In this document: positions 56,601 through 63,777 of the stretch, one piece after another
Layout: each line of letters starts with the position of its first letter
Position numbering within the stretch: position 1 is the stretch's first letter
From: Siderastrea radians
Taxonomy: Eukaryota > Cnidaria > Anthozoa > Scleractinia > Rhizangiidae
Direction of reading: 5' to 3'
DNA length: 64,000 nt
NCBI GenBank assembly: GCA_964017195.1
Contig: OZ024887.1
Location: 65,769,746 to 65,833,745 of the forward strand
Position numbers and translations under genes: made by a program
Notes under the pieces: generated by a model
Databases searched by the model: none
Told to the model about the DNA's origin: nothing
What the model saw: only the letters and a program-made list of their open reading frames with translations

Positions 56601-59600
56601 ACCTCAGGCGAGAAAAGGCGAGACTTCAGTGTTCAAAACATAAGGTAATTAATGTAAATTCCCAACTGGCTTGTTGTCCTTTTAAAATAGTGTACTTTGA
56701 AACTTCAGTGGAAAAAAAAAGAACGCCTGATCGCAGGTTCCCAGTGTTAAACCTTAAATCACTTACTGTGGTTCTAACTTTCAAGTCTACGGACAAAATC
56801 CTCAAATGTAACTATTCAAATGACAGCTCTTGAAGAGTGCCTTCCTATGGTGCTGTTAAATTTGCCGTACAGGGTGTTTCTAGCGTTGTTTTTTGTGGAG
56901 ACATCCTCCTCGCATGACCAAAATGAAAGCTACGGAGCAGTACTTTTCTATGGTACTGTTTATTGTGATGTACTAGGTGGCTCCAACGTTTGAGTCTGAG
57001 GACAAAATCGTCGAGTATTTCCCTTCAAATGAAAGCTATCGAGCACTACTTTCCTGCGGTGCTGTATACTTAGCTGCATAAGGTGATTCTAACTTTTAAG
57101 TCCATGAGAGAACTCCATTCAAATGAAAGTGTGACCATTCAAATGAAAGCTGTTGAGCAGTACTTCCCTTCAGTGTTGCTTGTTTCTCGCTTTTTTCTAA
57201 AACGAAATTTTGTATTTTTTTTTTTTTAGTTTTGAGCTTTTGCGCTCGTAGTAGTGAAGAGTTAAATAATGTACCGCATTGCTAACTTGCTTTTCTAGAC
57301 TGAACACCAGCCCTCCTCGAACAGTCGTTCCAGATCCTACTCGGTCGATTTATTTAACCCATCTGAGTCCACGTCCAAAATCAAACGAAGCTTCAGTTCG
57401 AGGAGCCTGGATCTGCTGTCAATTGACGATGACCTTGACTTCTGTGGCCGAGAGGAGACTGGTGTGAGTGAAAGTGAAAGCTGCTGTTGTTACCCAGTTT
57501 CTCTCGACACCTGTTATGACATCATCAGTGACACAGATGCATTCCAGGTATGCTGTGATTTGATTGCACCCACTCCACCTTAGAAGAAAGTAATTTCTTG
57601 ACTCTTTCCTCTCTCACTGTAGAATACCTTAAAGCCCAAGTAATACGGGCAAAATTTTCGTGCAACTTGTTGCATATCAGTGTTGCGTTGGAAGTTGAGA
57701 TTTGCGCGTACAGAGCCACGCCCGCACTTAACAAATTTTTTCATGTTGCAAAAAGTGGAAATAAAAGTAGTCGACTTTCTGCAACATGAACGTTTAGTGA
57801 AAATGTTTGATTACTTGCTGTTATTTACCAGTGTTAATCCAACAATAGACAGTGTTAGTTCAACTTTGTCCCGTGATATTCCAACATTGTCCGATGTACT
57901 AGCCGGGCTACTCCAACAACTGGCCAGTATTAATCCAACATCGACAAATATTAATCCATCATTGTCCAGCATTGTTAGTGGGAAATCTACCAGTACAGTA
58001 ATGACCAAAAATTGACCAGTGTCAATGCAATATTGTTTTCCTTTATTTAGAGAAGTCAACTTGACCGCCTTGCTCTTCATGACAGCAAGAGATCCACGTA
58101 TGACCACACAAGGAAATGCGCCGAAACTCTTGTGCTGCTAGGACAGGTATGTACGTATTTTAGAGTTACTGCTCTGTACCCCTTATTTTAAGCGTAAAAG
58201 TGTACAGTTTGTTGTCTAACCCAAAATCTTGTGCAAGATGATTGTCAACAGTGCCCCGGAGTTCGTCTAGAATGCATCGGCAGCATTCATTGAGATGACG
58301 GTCTACAGCCTCTCTTCCATAGTTTATAAATGGTTATCATGGAAAAGTAGTTTGCGAACAAGCGACGATTTTAAACGCAACAATCAACGCCGTGTGACGC
58401 AGCGCTTTTTCAACGATTTTGTAGCGCAAGAGTTTGGTGTGGCAACATGTTGTACGGTTTTGGAAACTTGCAACACGTTGTCGCAACGCAGTGTCTGGTT
58501 GAACGTCGTCCGTGTCGTGTAACACGGAGTTATCTTTTAACGTAAGAGAGTTCTTTTTCACCTTACCTATTCCTTCCCCTAATGGCCGGCTTCCATATGT
58601 TGTGTTTTTCTTGCAGGCTGACAGAGCAGTTCAGCTGTTTCTGGAGACAGATTCTGCCAATGATAACTATTATGTAGACTCTCTCAGGTACGAGAGCACA
58701 TTTTACTCTTTCTAGCGATGATGACGTCAAGGTGAATTTTCCTTTCCCAGAACTATACTCAGACTCCTTCCACAGAGGTGTAAAATGGGTACCGATGACA
58801 AACTACTGCGGGTTCACGTCACGGAAACCGGATTTTAGCGCGTCGAAGGTTTGCGACCTGCGTGGGAATTCAGTTACCTTATTACCCGTCCTTGCTCCTC
58901 TTTACTTTATCATTTCTTTCTGGTTAATTTCATGCGATGTGCAGTGCGTCCAATTTATACTTTTTATGCCCCAGTTGTGACAAGCATCTATAATTTTTCC
59001 TTAGAATGTCAGTAATTGGTCAAATATGCAGATGTTGAGAGTAAAGGTTACCAAAGATGTTATGTCTTGATGTTTGACCAGATTCTCCTAGGTACTATCA
59101 TAAAAAATAAATGGAGAACGGTTAGAATCTGCATGTTAATATTGGAGCTTAAAGGGTCAATCAACCTGCATACTTTCGTGAGATCGCCTATCTTTAGAAT
59201 TCAAGGGTAGCAGTCAGGAAACCAGCTGAAGGCCAAACATGAACTCGAGTTGATTTTCTGACATCTAGAGAGCTTTTCAAATGAGTGTAAAAGTAATTAC
59301 CCTAGCCAATCACAACAAAAACAAATTACCCAATGAACCAATCAGAACTCGAAGCAATGGCGCGGGAAAACGCGTGCGAGCAAGTCGCGATTGGTTTGAG
59401 TTTTACTTGTGATTGGTCGAGAAAGTGGCGCGAGATTTTTTTAACCAATCACAGAGCGAAGTGAGCAAAACCAAACAGAAACGCGAATTGTCTTCGACAC
59501 TCAATTGAAAACTGCTCTATCCGCCAATTCTGATTCAACAGTCAATTTCCACGAGAGCTTGCAACTGGATAAGTTACATGTGACCACACCTTGCCGCTTC

Positions 59601-62600
59601 TCGCCCCAACCATCCTTGATCCTTAAACCTGTAGAGTATTTATTGATCTTTTCTTTTGTGTGTGTGGTCTCTTTTCAGGGCCTGTTTGGTTGCAACAATC
59701 CGCTCTTCTGGAGCTTCTCAAAGCACCATAAAACTTGTGGCAACAAATCTTATTGCCAGCGGAAAATTAGCAGGTTAGTAAGTTTTAAATCAATTCCTCT
59801 GTGACCAAAACGTTTTTGGACCTCGCCACACCTGTTACCCCAGTTAATTCGAGTTCTAGATAGTTTTTCCAAAGTTTTAATTTTGTCTTGGACAGAAAAA
59901 ACATTTTGTAGTACTTAAAATCTATGAATTCGCAATTCGGCGCTCCCCTCGCGTCGCGTCTCCTCGAAATTTCGCGCGCGCGTGTGCGCATTTTCGCCCG
60001 CCCTGCAATCGCCATCGCTAAAATTAGGGACTACTCGCAGTCTAAGAAACGTGACACTGGGCCATATTGGTGGTAACTGAGTGCTATCACCATCGCTCCC
60101 ACCCCGCTGCCCTCGTTGTCTGGACATGTGAAGTAACGGTGGGAGTAAGTAAATCAATGTGATGTTGTATTGTTTGCAGAGGGCGTGCAGTTGCTGTGCT
60201 TGATTGACAAGGGGATGGATGCTTGCCGCTATCTTCAAACTTATGGTGAATGGGATCGGGCAGCCTGGCTTGCCAAGGTAATAACTAAGCAACAAAGCAT
60301 TTCAGAGTGCGTATGTACGAACCCAAACAGGTTCAAAACTGCGTATAACATGCGTCTTAGTCCCCGGGTCGGATGCCGGGCTTAAAAACTAACTAATAAT
60401 AGAAATACCCAGTTGTGTTGTGATATTATACAACTTTCTCTTTTCAACGGTAGTTCTGAAGCTTGTGCCTGTAAAGGGGAATACCGGGCGGGTATTCCCC
60501 TGTATAAGTTATACCCGTATTTGCCACCCCCAGAAGTTAAGGCTTTAGAGCCATTTTGGTCTGACATTAGGTAGATTCCACTGGCGCGTAATTTCTATGC
60601 GCGTGTAGGTGAACCTTTCGTTGACTTCACATGCATGGTTAAATTAAGAGAAAACCTTCCGACGGTGGCCGGTTGTTCCGCAAACAGTCACAAAGCGTAA
60701 TAATTAACAATTATTTACCGAAGTGGACGTAAATAATGGTGGATATTTGCCAAACCGCATATTGTATACCAAACCAGTGGACAGCCAGCACAAAAAAGTT
60801 CCTTTTTTCTGCGAAAAGAGGAAAAACTCTCGCGCGAAATCCAGAACAGTGCCAGGAGGTGAATAGAAGATACTATCCCGAGTTTGAGTAGCCAATCAGA
60901 GCGTGCAAAAAAACACTATCCAGTGGTTTGGTATATACTTAAAAAAAAAACCTATTCATTTCAGGCGACTCTGAACTACCCTGACTGTGCCGAGGTGATG
61001 AGGCGATGGATTGAACACCTTTCTAGTACACACACCAGTCAGCAGGTCAGAACCTTTATAATAAAGCTAATAATTTGCTCTATCAACATCGGCCGTCCAA
61101 GCTCTCTCTAAGTGGGGTCAAAGTTAAGAAAATTTGAAGCTCTTGTTGGCGTGAACTGTTTCCTACAGGTAAAATGTGCTACACGTTGCAGGGTTCCTCA
61201 GGAAAGATGAACATTAATTTTTGTTTGGGGATATCAGAAAATTACCACATACTCCCAGGTTAAAGGGCAACCTTCAAAACTTGTTTTACCAAGCTGTAGT
61301 ATTTGCTGATAAATACACATACCCTGCTAGTCGAGGTTTATTGGTAGCCCTATGTTGCGGAGGGTAAAATAGAAACCTCTGGGAGACAGCACAACACATG
61401 TACACAACACCGTCTACCGCCGTCGAAGTATTTGTCACTTTTCCTGAAAGCGGGTGGCGAAGGCGGGGAGTCATTCCCCATCAGCTGAACTAAATTTGAT
61501 CATCATCGACAGGCACTTATTTCCCAATTTTAAGGGTTATTCACATTTCCCACACACAAGACACTTTATGAAAAAAATGCTTTTATCACTTCTACTTGTT
61601 TGTACAAAAGCCTCTTTCTGCTGCAGCTGCACATTGGGTTCTAACGCAAACAGCAATGCAAGCGCCAATTATCTTTTGTTGGCCAAGTTATGAACCGAAC
61701 CTAAGTTCAACTTGTTGACGTTCCTTGCAGAGCAAGGCTGTGCTGGTGTTACTGTCTCTGGGAAAGTTTTACAAGGCTTTGGATATGCTGTACAGGTGCG
61801 TGCAATTATTCATGTCACATGAGGTTTTATATTTCCTTCAAGATTTCATAAACCTGAGATGCAAGGGTATATTTCAACCGAGCGGCGAAAGTAATTGGCC
61901 TTTGCTGTTTTCTACAATCTGTGTCTGGTAAAAAAACTTACACCACTTTCTCGACCAATTAGCAGTAAAGCCATAACCAATCGGGGCTTGCTTCCACGTG
62001 TTTTGAGTTTTCCTTGTTCAGTGCCGTTCACTTGTACAATCTCACTTCGAATTCTGATTGGTTCATTTCTTGTTTTCGTCTGTAGTGATTGGGCTGAATG
62101 ATGACTTTTACCTTGGTTACACAACCCTCAACTTAAAACTTCCCCATTGTGAGAAAGAGCATAACGAAATGAGTTGGAGCACAAATCTTGAGAGAGAAAC
62201 AATCATGTTTTCGCAGGCGACAGATTTTTAAGGTGTCTGTCTTGATTTTTTTCAGCATGCGTTATTTTGATCGAGCAGGACTGTTTGCAGAAGCTTGTCA
62301 AGAGTATGGCTTCCTCTCGCCAGAGGAAGAAAAGAACAGTATCCTTGCTAGAATATAACCTTGTTTCTTGTCTTATAAGAAATGTTTTAAGAACTGGAGC
62401 CGGTACTATCACGGCTTGTTTAAGTCGACTTCGTTTGGTCACAAACTGTTGTCAGTTGGTTTTCACTGCAAGCACTCCCTCCATCCACTCAGATTTAGTC
62501 GAGCGAGAACGCGCGTGGATTCTGCACGCGTTAGGGCCTGGCTAAACTAGGAAACATTGTTGCGGAAACAATGCTGCAGACGCAAATGTTTTTCCCAGTT

Positions 62601-63158
62601 TAGCCGCGCGAGGTGCATATGTTGCAGAAGCAAATTTTGCGTCTTGGAAGCAAGGAAATGTTTCTGAATCAAGTCAAAAACATTTTTGCTTCACGGACGC
62701 AAATTTTGCGTCCGAAACGTATGTTTCCCAGCTTAGCCAGCCAGGGAAACACGTCTGGAAACAATGTTTCCGTACCAATGTTTCCTAGTTTAGCCAGGCC
62801 CTTAGCTTACTTTCATGCGTTCGTGTTTTCTCGGTCAACTATCGCTGAGCAGTGCGAGGGGCTGCTGGTAGTTTAAGGTTGTTTTGGTTGACCAGATCGG
62901 CAATAGGAGGGTGCGAGGGCTATTATATACGCGCTGTACATGCACGGTTATCATTCGTTCGTTCGTTCGTTCGTTCGTTCGTTCGTTCGTTCATTTACTC
63001 GGTGCATTTTTCCTTAACGCACATTATCAGCTGCCCTGGTCCATGCAGTCTACACCGAATATGGTCGTTATCTTCATGGACTGGGACTTGAAAAGGCGGC
63101 TTATTTCTTCGCTAATAAAGCCGGACCAAAAGCCAAACAACTTTTAGATGGGCTCTAG
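31741..63158 (+). CDS. WD repeat-containing protein WDR11 (28 exons)
   Basis: The full gene assembles from 28 GT-AG exons into 3780 nt (1259 residues; human WDR11 is 1224) with every junction in phase. The N terminus (SPRVLPGALHAQN then DWGWQSMIAYGCQNF) is the WDR11 start. Exons 1-17 encode WD40 repeats forming two beta-propellers (blade motifs VIVWDI, MILWNADTGTKLW, MIIWELK, MQLWDL, LSIWELK, IDVWDLQK). Exons 18-28 encode the helical C-terminal part (STYDHTRKCAETLVLLGQ, GVQLLCLIDKGMDACRYL, LQTYGEWDRAAWLAK). In vertebrates WDR11 acts with FAM91A1 in vesicle tethering at the trans-Golgi, and in cilium formation and Hedgehog signalling; human mutations cause hypogonadism. Introns hold many transposons, including a 4.5-kb antisense retrotransposon in intron 3. 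Confidence 0.96.
33220..34130. repeat. composite interspersed repeat with SINE and CGGA microsatellite
   Basis: Bounded by AAAGCGGAGCCCCCC on the left and GCTGGCTCCGCTAC on the right. It contains a minus-strand tRNA-like SINE head (33405-33475: B-box GGCCGGGTTCGACACTC, A-box GGCCTAGTGGACTAGT), a poly-A/T tract and a GGACGGATGTAC microsatellite (33966-34016). The open frames seen across it arise from this low-complexity sequence. Confidence 0.5.
34671..34785 (-). repeat. B2 repeat of Ngaro-like element
   Basis: Second 115-bp copy at the 3' end of the element. It is separated from A2 by an 89-bp spacer (34786-34874), which is longer than the direct A2-B2 contact usually drawn for this group. 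Confidence 0.88.
34875..35149 (-). repeat. A2 repeat of Ngaro-like element
   Basis: Second 275-bp copy of A1, in the same orientation. It abuts B1 with a 3-bp overlap (TTA), as expected if A2-B1 is the junction sequence of the circular intermediate. Confidence 0.9.
35147..35261 (-). repeat. B1 repeat of Ngaro-like element
   Basis: 115 bp from TTAAACTCATCAACAATAG to GGCCACCACCCA in plus orientation, just downstream of the recombinase ORF region. It differs from B2 at one noticed position (GGGCATTGG here, GGGCGTTGG in B2). Confidence 0.88.
35567..36604 (-). CDS. tyrosine recombinase of Ngaro-like element
   Basis: 345 codons. The N-terminal core-binding part includes LAPSTRKSYASGQRKFYDFC and the catalytic domain shows Arg180 (GFLRSAEF), Lys222 (KASKTDPF), His295 and Arg298 (SSHSFRIG), Trp321 (LGRW) and Tyr329 (AYQLYIR). 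All signature residues are present and there is no internal stop. It overlaps the RNase H frame by 94 nt in another frame and opens at TTG rather than ATG, so a frameshift or spliced start is likely. Confidence 0.85.
   Translation of the reverse strand: MAGVPPPGPGGSAEPVPYPTASSGQLDTSLLEERCRQFLVQGLAPSTRKSYASGQRKFYDFCLQAGKLHPNGSPCPVDEWTLCLFVSFLADSIQHSSIKVYLSAVRSLHIEQGFPDPLINCLRLQRVMRGIKRSQGSPAARRLPVTDSILSLVHQALDLSSFDHCMFWAACTLGYFGFLRSAEFTVPNLASFSPELHLSVADVSVDSTLSPSGMRIWIKASKTDPFRKGCFIHIGLGKAPLCAVHAMLSYLALRGNQPGPLFLLQSGQPLSRATLTNWLREILSSAGISGNFSSHSFRIGAATVAARNGVPDHLMQALGRWTSNAYQLYIRTPSEALASLSNRLA
36511..37317 (-). pseudogene. RT thumb plus RNase H remnant, RT core deleted
   Basis: The frame opens after a TGA at 37318-37320 with the block GIELDSVQQVARLPEEKLLA, the segment that follows the palm domain in this RT group, then RELESLIGHLHHAAKVVWPG. 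RNase H follows: Asp in EVTSDAAGSLGFGAY, Glu in AYKELFPV, Asp in FRSDNQSVV and a terminal HVPGIQNNVADAISR. The fingers and palm with the catalytic aspartates are missing. Only about 200 bp lie between this remnant and gag, including a poly-G run at 37360-37370, so several hundred codons have been lost. Confidence 0.8.
37517..38800 (-). CDS. gag of Ngaro-like element
   Basis: 427 codons from an ATG at 38800, 46 bp downstream of A1. The first third is Ser/Ala/Pro-rich low complexity. A conserved central block (DIVSWSEAFSIFTLILPSYF, WRAYDLAFRQ) precedes a Cys/His region starting near residue 366 (CRSWNRGRCSSQYNYCRYAH, a CCCH-type finger) followed by further Cys pairs and a basic Pro-rich tail. 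This is the typical capsid-plus-finger layout of Ngaro first ORFs. The frame is intact. Confidence 0.8.
   Translation of the reverse strand: MEGDSGTTRLTNNSLSASFFVSSSAALPSTTAPSVVSSVAASVATPVPPPTSTITLDPAFVAAVASAVQAVLAPVLPQASSSGISPPSSNIGAACLPGLANLPSSSGGVPVHANGLEQRTSSFLASGVPFNAQSSPQPVAPQGRQMLSVPSFISTFAPPRSAIPSLAIASGNSPSVPSPVGSASLGLPLSFQQPFVLPPGFTPVPAKTVSQILAGKFIDLGDLLSANITEKEPESQVYFGGHLVVTPSAKKHRRKIDDIVSWSEAFSIFTLILPSYFPHRWKDLTCYKLLILQTQRHFSGRVWRAYDLAFRQHAAATKLVDWSSMNSELFNFHAAGASLRPGASGTSPDLPEPSGAPSSQIICRSWNRGRCSSQYNYCRYAHRCSLCASPHRCSECSVRTESASRGDHKRSSPPPPASAPPPKARRH
38847..39121 (-). repeat. A1 repeat of Ngaro-like element
   Basis: 275 bp at the 5' end of the element, from CAAAAATTGCGAAGCTTGCG to TAGCCACATTTA in plus orientation. 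It matches A2 (34875-35149) over its full length with no difference noticed by eye. It lies immediately upstream of gag and should contain the promoter. Confidence 0.9.
39356..48358 (+). CDS. WDR11 exons 4-13
   Basis: Exons: 39356-39683, 40420-40648, 41560-42317, 42724-42808, 43923-44020, 44507-44582, 45667-45775, 46282-46407, 47183-47287, 48252-48358. They cover the rest of the first propeller and part of the second. Exon 6 (758 nt) is the largest; it contains DCLQLAYLQS, IMRVRRRV and the Ser-rich loop before the second propeller. The linker encoded by exon 11 is about 20 residues shorter than in human WDR11. The donor and acceptor sites are all canonical. Confidence 0.93.
39754..39929. mobile_element. 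pogo/mariner-type MITE
   Basis: The ends CAGTGGAACTTTGATTTAACG and GTTAAATCGAGGTTCCACTG form imperfect inverted repeats about 176 bp apart, with TA on the left (39752-39753) and CA on the right, a probable decayed TA. CAGTGGAACCTCGATTTAAC-like ends are common among pogo/Tigger elements. It is in WDR11 intron 4. Confidence 0.65.
39969..40180. mobile_element. TTAAGCCCC-family MITE, copy 2
   Basis: The ends TTAACCCTTTAAGCCCC-like and GGGCTTAAAGGATTAA, about 211 bp, in WDR11 intron 4. The interior is inverted relative to copies 1 and 4 (ATTCTCATCACTTGAATG versus its complement). Confidence 0.75.
43655..43877. mobile_element. TTAAGCCCC-family MITE, copy 3
   Basis: Starts in a short tandem run of CCCCTTAAG and ends GGGCCTTAAAAGGTTAA. 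Interior blocks ATTCTCCTCACTG and TTATTCTCATGACC match the family. WDR11 intron 7. Confidence 0.7.
44836..45046. mobile_element. TTAAGCCCC-family MITE, copy 4
   Basis: Ends TTAACCATTTAAGCCC and GGGCTTAAAGGGTTAA, about 211 bp, WDR11 intron 9. The internal AAGTGATGAGAATAAAG and CTAGTTCCATAAGAA blocks are shared with the other copies. Confidence 0.75.
47325..47716 (-). repeat. probable solo LTR
   Basis: On the minus strand the segment runs from about TGTAACGCAACTGTGATATG, has a TATA-like TGTTATAAATAAG near its start and an AATAAA signal followed by CTTGGCTATATCTCGTGG near its end, as in an LTR with promoter and poly(A) signal. No internal retroviral genes lie beside it. The boundaries and target duplication could not be fixed. 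WDR11 intron 12. Confidence 0.4.
48785..48850 (-). repeat. tRNA-derived SINE fragment
   Basis: The minus strand carries the B-box GGTTACGGGTTTGATTCCC followed by AGGGAGTCAGACTTTTTTT; upstream is an anticodon-arm-like CCGCTGTGTGGAAGG. It lies in WDR11 intron 13 next to a Harbinger-like MITE. There is no complete cloverleaf. Confidence 0.5.
48880..49291. mobile_element. PIF/Harbinger-like MITE, 412 bp
   Basis: Ends GGGGCTGTTCACATGATACC and GGTATCATGTGAACGGCCCC, flanked by TAA at 48877-48879 and 49292-49294. A 3-bp TWA duplication with GGG-starting ends is the PIF/Harbinger pattern. The interior is rich in ATTCCGGAATGA-type palindromes. WDR11 intron 13. Confidence 0.7.
49460..49586. repeat. near-perfect inverted repeat, 47-bp arms
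   Basis: The left arm begins ATTCCACGTTTCTGGGAAAC and reaches CGAACCCAAC; the right arm is its complement ending GTTTCCCAGAAACGTGGAAT. The loop is about 31 bp. It looks like a small foldback MITE and lies within WDR11 intron 13. Confidence 0.7.
49617..51081. mobile_element. element with ~190-bp terminal inverted arms
   Basis: The left arm (about 49617-49806) and right arm (about 50887-51081) are imperfect inverted copies: CTGCTTGCAGGCGGTTTGTG versus its complement, then matching GGAAAAACCCCGG, GATCGCCTGCGCCATCTTG and GACAAAGCGAGGGGGAG blocks. The 1.1-kb interior has no coding capacity I recognise and holds the perfect hairpin at 50125-50186. Confidence 0.6.
50125..50186. repeat. perfect 27-bp hairpin
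   Basis: Arms 50125-50151 and 50160-50186 are exactly complementary (start CTGCGAGCAGAGGCCCTTCG) with an 8-nt loop CAGATAAA. It is intronic in WDR11 and lies inside a larger inverted-repeat element. Confidence 0.9.
51240..63158 (+). CDS. WDR11 exons 14-28
   Basis: Exons: 51240-51354, 52929-53097, 54041-54152, 54472-54531, 55529-55594, 56551-56644, 57299-57547, 58051-58146, 58617-58687, 59679-59773, 60180-60277, 60965-61045, 61731-61795, 62256-62338, 63031-63158. The stop is TAG at 63156-63158. Exon 20 (57299-57547) encodes an expanded Ser/Arg-rich linker (SRSRSYS, KRSFSSRSLDLL) and contains an internal donor-like ACTG|GTGAGT. The last exon encodes GLEKAAYFFANKAGPKAKQL, the conserved C-terminal helices. 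Confidence 0.93.
51856..52062. mobile_element. TTAAGCCCC-family MITE, copy 5
   Basis: Ends CTTTAAGCCCCGATA and ATTGGGGCTTAAAGGGG; interior ATTTCTCCTCACAATATCAC, CACGAGAATAAATG and CTAGTACTATAAGAAATAT match copy 1 closely. WDR11 intron 14. Confidence 0.75.
53371..53661. repeat. foldback repeat, ~95-bp arms
   Basis: The left arm (53371-53464, GCTACACGAGCGATTTTTTG ... GTGTAGCCACC) and right arm (53566-53661) are inverted copies with few mismatches, separated by about 100 bp that includes a central TGCGATTTTT repeat. The arms contain GCGCGC-rich and GCGATTTTT motifs. WDR11 intron 15. Confidence 0.7.
54552..54778. mobile_element. CCAAT-rich MITE, copy A
   Basis: Terminal inverted repeats AGAGCGGTTTTCAACTGAGTG and CACTCATTTGAAAAGCGTTCT (18 of 21 matches). 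The interior contains several GATTGGTT (inverted CCAAT) motifs and a GCGCCACC block. Related copies are at 59269-59518 and, partially, 61925-62125. WDR11 intron 17. Confidence 0.65.
55637..55805. mobile_element. 169-bp palindromic MITE with TA duplication
   Basis: Starts GGCCATTTCCGAGTTGTC, ends GGAAATGGCC, bounded by TA (55635-55636, 55806-55807). The inner arms CTCTTTTTCAAAGCGAG / CTCGCTTTGAAAAAGAG are perfect and the centre holds a second palindrome CATATGAAAATGAG. TA duplication fits a mariner-like origin. WDR11 intron 18. Confidence 0.75.
56225..56311. repeat. perfect 37-bp hairpin
   Basis: Arms 56225-56261 and 56275-56311 are exactly complementary (start TAGCCTGCGAATACAGCCG) with a 13-nt loop. 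It is intronic in WDR11 (intron 18). Confidence 0.92.
56740..57180. repeat. degenerate tandem repeat, inverse copy of the 29.9-kb family
   Basis: About four units with cores ATTCAAATGAAAGCT, GAGCAGTACTTTCCT and TTTGAGTCTGAGGACAAAATC, the complement of the array at 29890-30470. WDR11 intron 19. Confidence 0.7.
58968..59158. mobile_element. TTAAGCCCC-family MITE, copy 6 (left end degraded)
   Basis: The right end ATTGGAGCTTAAAGGGTCAA and interior blocks GAGAGTAAAGGTTACCAAAG, GATGTTATGTCTTGATGTTT match the family; the left end retains only GCCCCAG. WDR11 intron 22. Confidence 0.65.
59269..59518. mobile_element. CCAAT-rich MITE, copy B
   Basis: The ends AGAGCTTTTCAAATGAGTG and CACTCAATTGAAAACTGCTCT are inverted repeats; the interior contains CCAATCA motifs and GCGCGG blocks complementary to copy A at 54552-54778. 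WDR11 intron 22. Confidence 0.65.
62534..62801. mobile_element. PIF/Harbinger-like MITE, 268 bp
   Basis: Perfect 26-bp terminal inverted repeats beginning GGGCCTGGCTAAACTAGGAA, flanked by TTA on both sides (62531-62533, 62802-62804). The interior repeats AAACAATGTTTCC and GCAAATTTTGCG. It is in WDR11 intron 27. Confidence 0.75.
62953..62993. repeat. GTTC microsatellite
   Basis: About nine uninterrupted CGTT units 38 bp upstream of the last WDR11 exon (63031), where an intron's polypyrimidine tract usually begins. Confidence 0.9.
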
Positions 63159-63777
63159 ATAGTGCAATATCGAATATGTCCTCCGACAGACCGGGCAGAA
63201 GGGGGGCGGGGGGGGGGGGGGGCAGGGAAGAGATATCTGGGAAGGAAACGGGATGAGAGGACTACAGTAACGGGGTATAGGGGATTGTCGTGAGCCGTAT
63301 CATGCCGTAAGACGTGAAATGGTTGTTTTTCTTCCGCCTGAAACGTGATTTGCTAAGTAGCCGTTGGCCTTTATTTTCCATTATTACCTGAGCTAGACGT
63401 TACGTGAAATGACTGTTTTCTGTTTTGTAAAACGTGATCGTTACCCCCTTGACAGTGGGCGGGGTTTAACAGGCCGCAGGAAACAGGAAGGGATAATCTA
63501 ACAAATCATAGGAAACGGACTAGAGATGACGGAATAGAGATGCAGAGGGAATGAAACAGGGAGCAACGCCCCTCCCCTCCCTCCTACCTCCACTTAGAAC
63601 GTCCATCTATTAAGTTTTCATTAGCGTTCAAATGATGCCTACGGCGGGTACTGAGGGCACCCCTCATTGATAGGCCTGTGGCCGTCAACTAACTCACACG
63701 ACAAAAGCCTTGGGCACCCAGAGTTAATAAAGTTCAGGACAAAGTAGACCGCCTCTTACAGTCAATCAAAGTTGCGT
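63159..63777 (+). other. WDR11 3' UTR and flank
   Basis: A likely poly(A) signal AATAAA lies at 63726-63731, giving a 3' UTR of roughly 590 nt. The stretch also contains a poly-G tract at about 63196-63222. No further gene is supported. Confidence 0.5.
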
